Shown: one piece after another, positions 61,647-64,000 of the stretch
How positions within the stretch are numbered: the stretch's first letter is position 1
How the letters are laid out: each line of letters starts with the position of its first letter
Assembly: GCF_043195195.1 (NCBI RefSeq)
Contig: NZ_JBAFWT010000004.1
Coordinates: 186,001 to 250,000, forward strand
From: NCEH01 sp043195195
Lineage (GTDB): Bacteria > Pseudomonadota > Alphaproteobacteria > Rhizobiales > Xanthobacteraceae
Length of the DNA stretch: 64,000 nucleotides
Direction: 5' to 3'
Notes under the pieces: generated by a model
What the model saw: only the letters and a program-made list of their open reading frames with translations
What the model was told of the DNA's origin: nothing
Database searches by the model: none
Program-made: the position numbers and the translations under genes

Positions 61647-62551
61647 CACACCTTCCTCGTCTGGAGGGTGCTGAACAGGCCCTGCGGCTTGAACAGGAGC
61701 ACCACGAACATGATGAGATATGGCATGAGCACGTCGAATTCCGGGGCGAGATAGACCGCGATGGAGCGCCCGAGGCCGATCATGAGCGCCGCCACCGCCG
61801 CGCCCTCGATCTGGCCGAGCCCCGCCGTGGCGGCGACCGCGAAGGAGAGGATGATCATGCCCGAGCCCATGCCGGGAACGAGCGAGGTCGAGCCCGAGGC
61901 CAGCGCCCCGCCGAACGCCGCGAGCGCGGCGCCGGCCATGAAGGTGAAGAGATAGACGCGGCTGGAATCCACGCCCATGGCCATGGAGGCCTCGCGGTCC
62001 TCGGTCACGGCGGTGACGATGCGGCCGATGCGGGTGTAACGCAGGATGAAGCGCAGCCCCACCAGCACACACAGCGCCACCAGCGGGATGACCGCCAGCT
62101 GATAGACCGAATAATTGATGCCGAGCACGTTCACCGTGCCGAGCAGGCTCAGCGGCGTGTTGACGAAATATGGCTTCACGCCCCACGTGACCTTCTGCAC
62201 GTCTTCCAGGATCATGAAGACGGCGAACGTCACCAGCAGCTGGAGCACCTGCTCCTTGCCGTAGATGCGGCGCAGAAGCGTCGCCTCCAGGAGGCCGCCC
62301 ACCACCACGCCCACAAGAATCGCGGCGACCAGCATGGCGGGATAGGAGAGCCAGGGGCTCCAGCCCGCGGTTGCGATCCAGATGCCCAGCGACGCCGCCA
62401 CATAGGCGCCGATGGCATAGAAGCTCCCATGGGCCACGTTGACGATCCGCAGGACGCCGAAGATCAACGAAAGCCCCACGGCGACCAGGAACACCTGGGC
62501 GCCGTAGGAGAGGCCATCGAGCATGGCCAGAAGGATGATGTCCAAGGACAT
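61646..62551 (-). CDS. LivH-type ABC permease (second Liv system)
   Basis: 301 residues. LLAMLDGLSYGAQVFLVAVGLSLIFGVLRIVNVAHGSFYAIGAY is the LivH N-terminal signature, and EDREASMAMGVDSSRVYLFTFMAGAALAAFGGALAS follows. Starts 22 bp after the binding-protein gene. Confidence 0.92.
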   Translation of the reverse strand: MSLDIILLAMLDGLSYGAQVFLVAVGLSLIFGVLRIVNVAHGSFYAIGAYVAASLGIWIATAGWSPWLSYPAMLVAAILVGVVVGGLLEATLLRRIYGKEQVLQLLVTFAVFMILEDVQKVTWGVKPYFVNTPLSLLGTVNVLGINYSVYQLAVIPLVALCVLVGLRFILRYTRIGRIVTAVTEDREASMAMGVDSSRVYLFTFMAGAALAAFGGALASGSTSLVPGMGSGMIILSFAVAATAGLGQIEGAAVAALMIGLGRSIAVYLAPEFDVLMPYLIMFVVLLFKPQGLFSTLQTRKV

Positions 62552-62573
62552 GAAGACGGCCTCACCGATCCCT

Positions 62574-63875
62574 TTACTTCGCCGCGGCGAAGGTTTCGAT
62601 GGAGGGGTCGCTTGCCATCGCGGGCTTGATCTTGCTCAGCCATTCGGCCGACTTCTCGCCGATGGGCGTGGTCACGAGCGCACCGGGATAGATCGAGATG
62701 TTGTCGAGCACCGCGAAGGGATATTGCGGCACGCGGATGGTGGTGCCGATGAGCTGGTCTTCCAGGCCCTGGTGATCGGCGCGGATGGTCACGTCGCTGG
62801 TGAGGCCGTGGAATTTCAGATTCTGGAACGCGGCGAGCAGCTGATCCTTGGAGGGCCACTGGCCGTTGTTGTCCTTGGCGGCCTTCACATAGGCATCCTG
62901 GAGCGCGGCCATCGCCTGTGCCATGTGGAACACGGGATAGATCGGATAGGCGCCGGTCTTGTCGTGATAGCGCTTCACGAAGTCCTGGAACGCCGCGTCC
63001 TTGAGATGCTTGGGATGCAGGAAGTAATGATCGCCGCGTCCGCCGATGATGACGCCGGCGGGCACCGCGTCGCCCAGGCGCTCCAGCGAGCTTTCGCCGA
63101 GCGGCAGCACGAAGGTGCTCTGGGTCATGAAGCCCCGCGCCGCCGCCTGCTGGACGAAGGTGTCGAGATCGCCGCCCCACGAGGTGTTCACCACCACGTC
63201 CGGCTTCAGCGCCTGGAGGCGGGAAATCTCGGTGGAATAATCCGGCGCGCCGAACTTCGGGAACAGCTCCGCCACCACCTGCACGTCGGGCTTCAGCGCC
63301 TTGAGCGCGGTGAGGAACAGGCCCCACTGGTCGCGCCCGGCGGCATAATCCTGGTTCACGCCGGCGATGGTCTTGAAGTTCGGCTTGTTCTTCACGAGAT
63401 ACAGGGCCGCGGCCAGCATTTCCGCGCCGGTGTGCGCTTGGGTGCGCACGGAATACTTATATTTGTTGTCCTCGAAGATGCGTGGCGAGCTGCAGTCCCA
63501 CAGGATGTTCGGGACTTCCAGATCCTCGGCCACCGGGCTGAGCGCAAGGCAATTGGCGCTTGAGACCGAGGCCAGCATCACCTGCGCGCCCTCGTTCAGC
63601 ACCACGCGGCGATATTCCGACATCAGCTGGTTGGCGCCCGCGCCTTCGTCGATGACGATGGCCCGAACCGGCACGCCGAGAATGCCGCCCTTGGCGTTGA
63701 TATCGGCGATCAGCATGTCCGCCGCATTCTTTCCCGGAACCCCGAAGACCGAGGCCGGACCCGACAGGAAGGTGGTGATTCCGATCACTAGCTCTTTGGG
63801 TTTTTCAACCGCGGATGCCGGCGTAATCGCGAGTACGGCGGCGCTGAGCGCAGCCATGGCGGCCTTTGCAATCAT
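62574..63875 (-). CDS. ABC solute-binding protein (second Liv system)
   Basis: 433 residues from ATG 63875, with GGAGGAG upstream. Signal peptide ends TPASA. ELVIGITTFLSGPASVFGVPGKNAADMLIADINAKGGILGVPVRAIVIDEG is the Peripla_BP_6 pattern. It is only distantly like the two binding proteins at 47442 and 49105. First gene of an eight-gene operon running to 57126. The ligand is unknown; the downstream SDR, decarboxylase-like and dehydrogenase genes suggest a hydroxylated organic acid. Confidence 0.92.
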   Translation of the reverse strand: MIAKAAMAALSAAVLAITPASAVEKPKELVIGITTFLSGPASVFGVPGKNAADMLIADINAKGGILGVPVRAIVIDEGAGANQLMSEYRRVVLNEGAQVMLASVSSANCLALSPVAEDLEVPNILWDCSSPRIFEDNKYKYSVRTQAHTGAEMLAAALYLVKNKPNFKTIAGVNQDYAAGRDQWGLFLTALKALKPDVQVVAELFPKFGAPDYSTEISRLQALKPDVVVNTSWGGDLDTFVQQAAARGFMTQSTFVLPLGESSLERLGDAVPAGVIIGGRGDHYFLHPKHLKDAAFQDFVKRYHDKTGAYPIYPVFHMAQAMAALQDAYVKAAKDNNGQWPSKDQLLAAFQNLKFHGLTSDVTIRADHQGLEDQLIGTTIRVPQYPFAVLDNISIYPGALVTTPIGEKSAEWLSKIKPAMASDPSIETFAAAK

Positions 63876-64000
63876 GAACGTCTCCTCCAAGAAATCCGCA
63901 GCTTGTCGCTGACCTTGTGGGAAGATTGCCTGCTATCAGACAATCCGTCAACATGACAAAGCAGGTTTCTTGTCCGGCAGGCGCCGCCGCGCGGGAGGGT
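63876..64000 (-). promoter_or_regulatory. Upstream region of the second Liv operon, cut by the right edge
   Basis: 125 bp. Contains the ribosome site of the binding-protein gene and a locally AT-richer stretch (about 63920-63975), where the promoter probably lies. No operator could be recognised. Confidence 0.35.

Overview
The window is high-GC DNA from a Gram-negative bacterium, most likely an alphaproteobacterium of the Hyphomicrobiales (Rhizobiales). This is inferred from the mix of a RegB/RegA redox system next to a cyoABCD quinol oxidase, an efeUOB iron system, several Liv-type, TRAP and NitT/TauT-type transporters, and tightly overlapping ATGA gene junctions. No rRNA, tRNA, CRISPR array, insertion sequence or phage gene was seen. 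The genus cannot be fixed from the sequence alone.

Layout. 1-2523 (minus): a TonB-dependent siderophore-type receptor, cut by the left edge, and a small Cys-rich DUF2946-like membrane protein. 2941-9429 (plus): a giant glycine-repeat autotransporter of about 2160 residues. 9505-13907: an arsenic resistance cluster, with arsH divergent from arsR-arsC-arsB-MFS and a clear inverted-repeat operator between them. 13944-17138 (minus): a glutamate/aspartate ABC transporter (gltIJKL type) with a strong hairpin after the binding-protein gene. The 538-bp gap that follows holds a near-perfect parS-like palindrome. 17677-22461: an amidohydrolase operon with a NitT/TauT-type ABC transporter and a divergent MarR regulator. 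22500-28650: a TRAP transporter, a class III CoA-transferase and a GntR regulator, divergent from an enoyl-CoA hydratase-like gene across an AT-rich region with striking repeats. 28748-32986 (minus): efeU-efeO-efeB followed by a second, shorter imelysin-domain EfeM. 33547-35010: an OprB-like porin with a textbook terminator. 35398-36507: a polysaccharide deacetylase. 36793-43704 (minus): cyoABCD, SURF1, regB and regA as one run of genes, so the redox sensor lies beside a terminal oxidase. 43855-45171: an MFS (MHS-type) transporter.

The most interesting region is 45204-55626. Two divergent arms share a 454-bp AT-rich control region. The left arm has a periplasmic binding protein, a haem-containing aldoxime dehydratase and a beta-lactamase-fold serine hydrolase. 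The right arm has a paralogous binding protein, a complete LivHMGF ABC transporter, a nitrilase and a TrmB-like regulator. Aldoxime dehydratase makes a nitrile from an aldoxime and nitrilase makes an acid and ammonia from the nitrile, so the locus looks like a self-contained import, degradation and regulation module for an aldoxime or nitrile. Three similar 16-bp sites in the control region are candidate operators.

55630-57055 holds two VOC-fold proteins and a small conserved-looking protein. 57126-63875 (minus) is a second Liv-type ABC operon (binding protein, two permeases, two ATPases) ending in a short-chain dehydrogenase, a carboxymuconolactone decarboxylase-like protein and a 3-hydroxyisobutyrate dehydrogenase-like enzyme: another transport-plus-catabolism unit, substrate unknown.

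All functions are assigned by reading motifs and family resemblance by eye; no database search was run.
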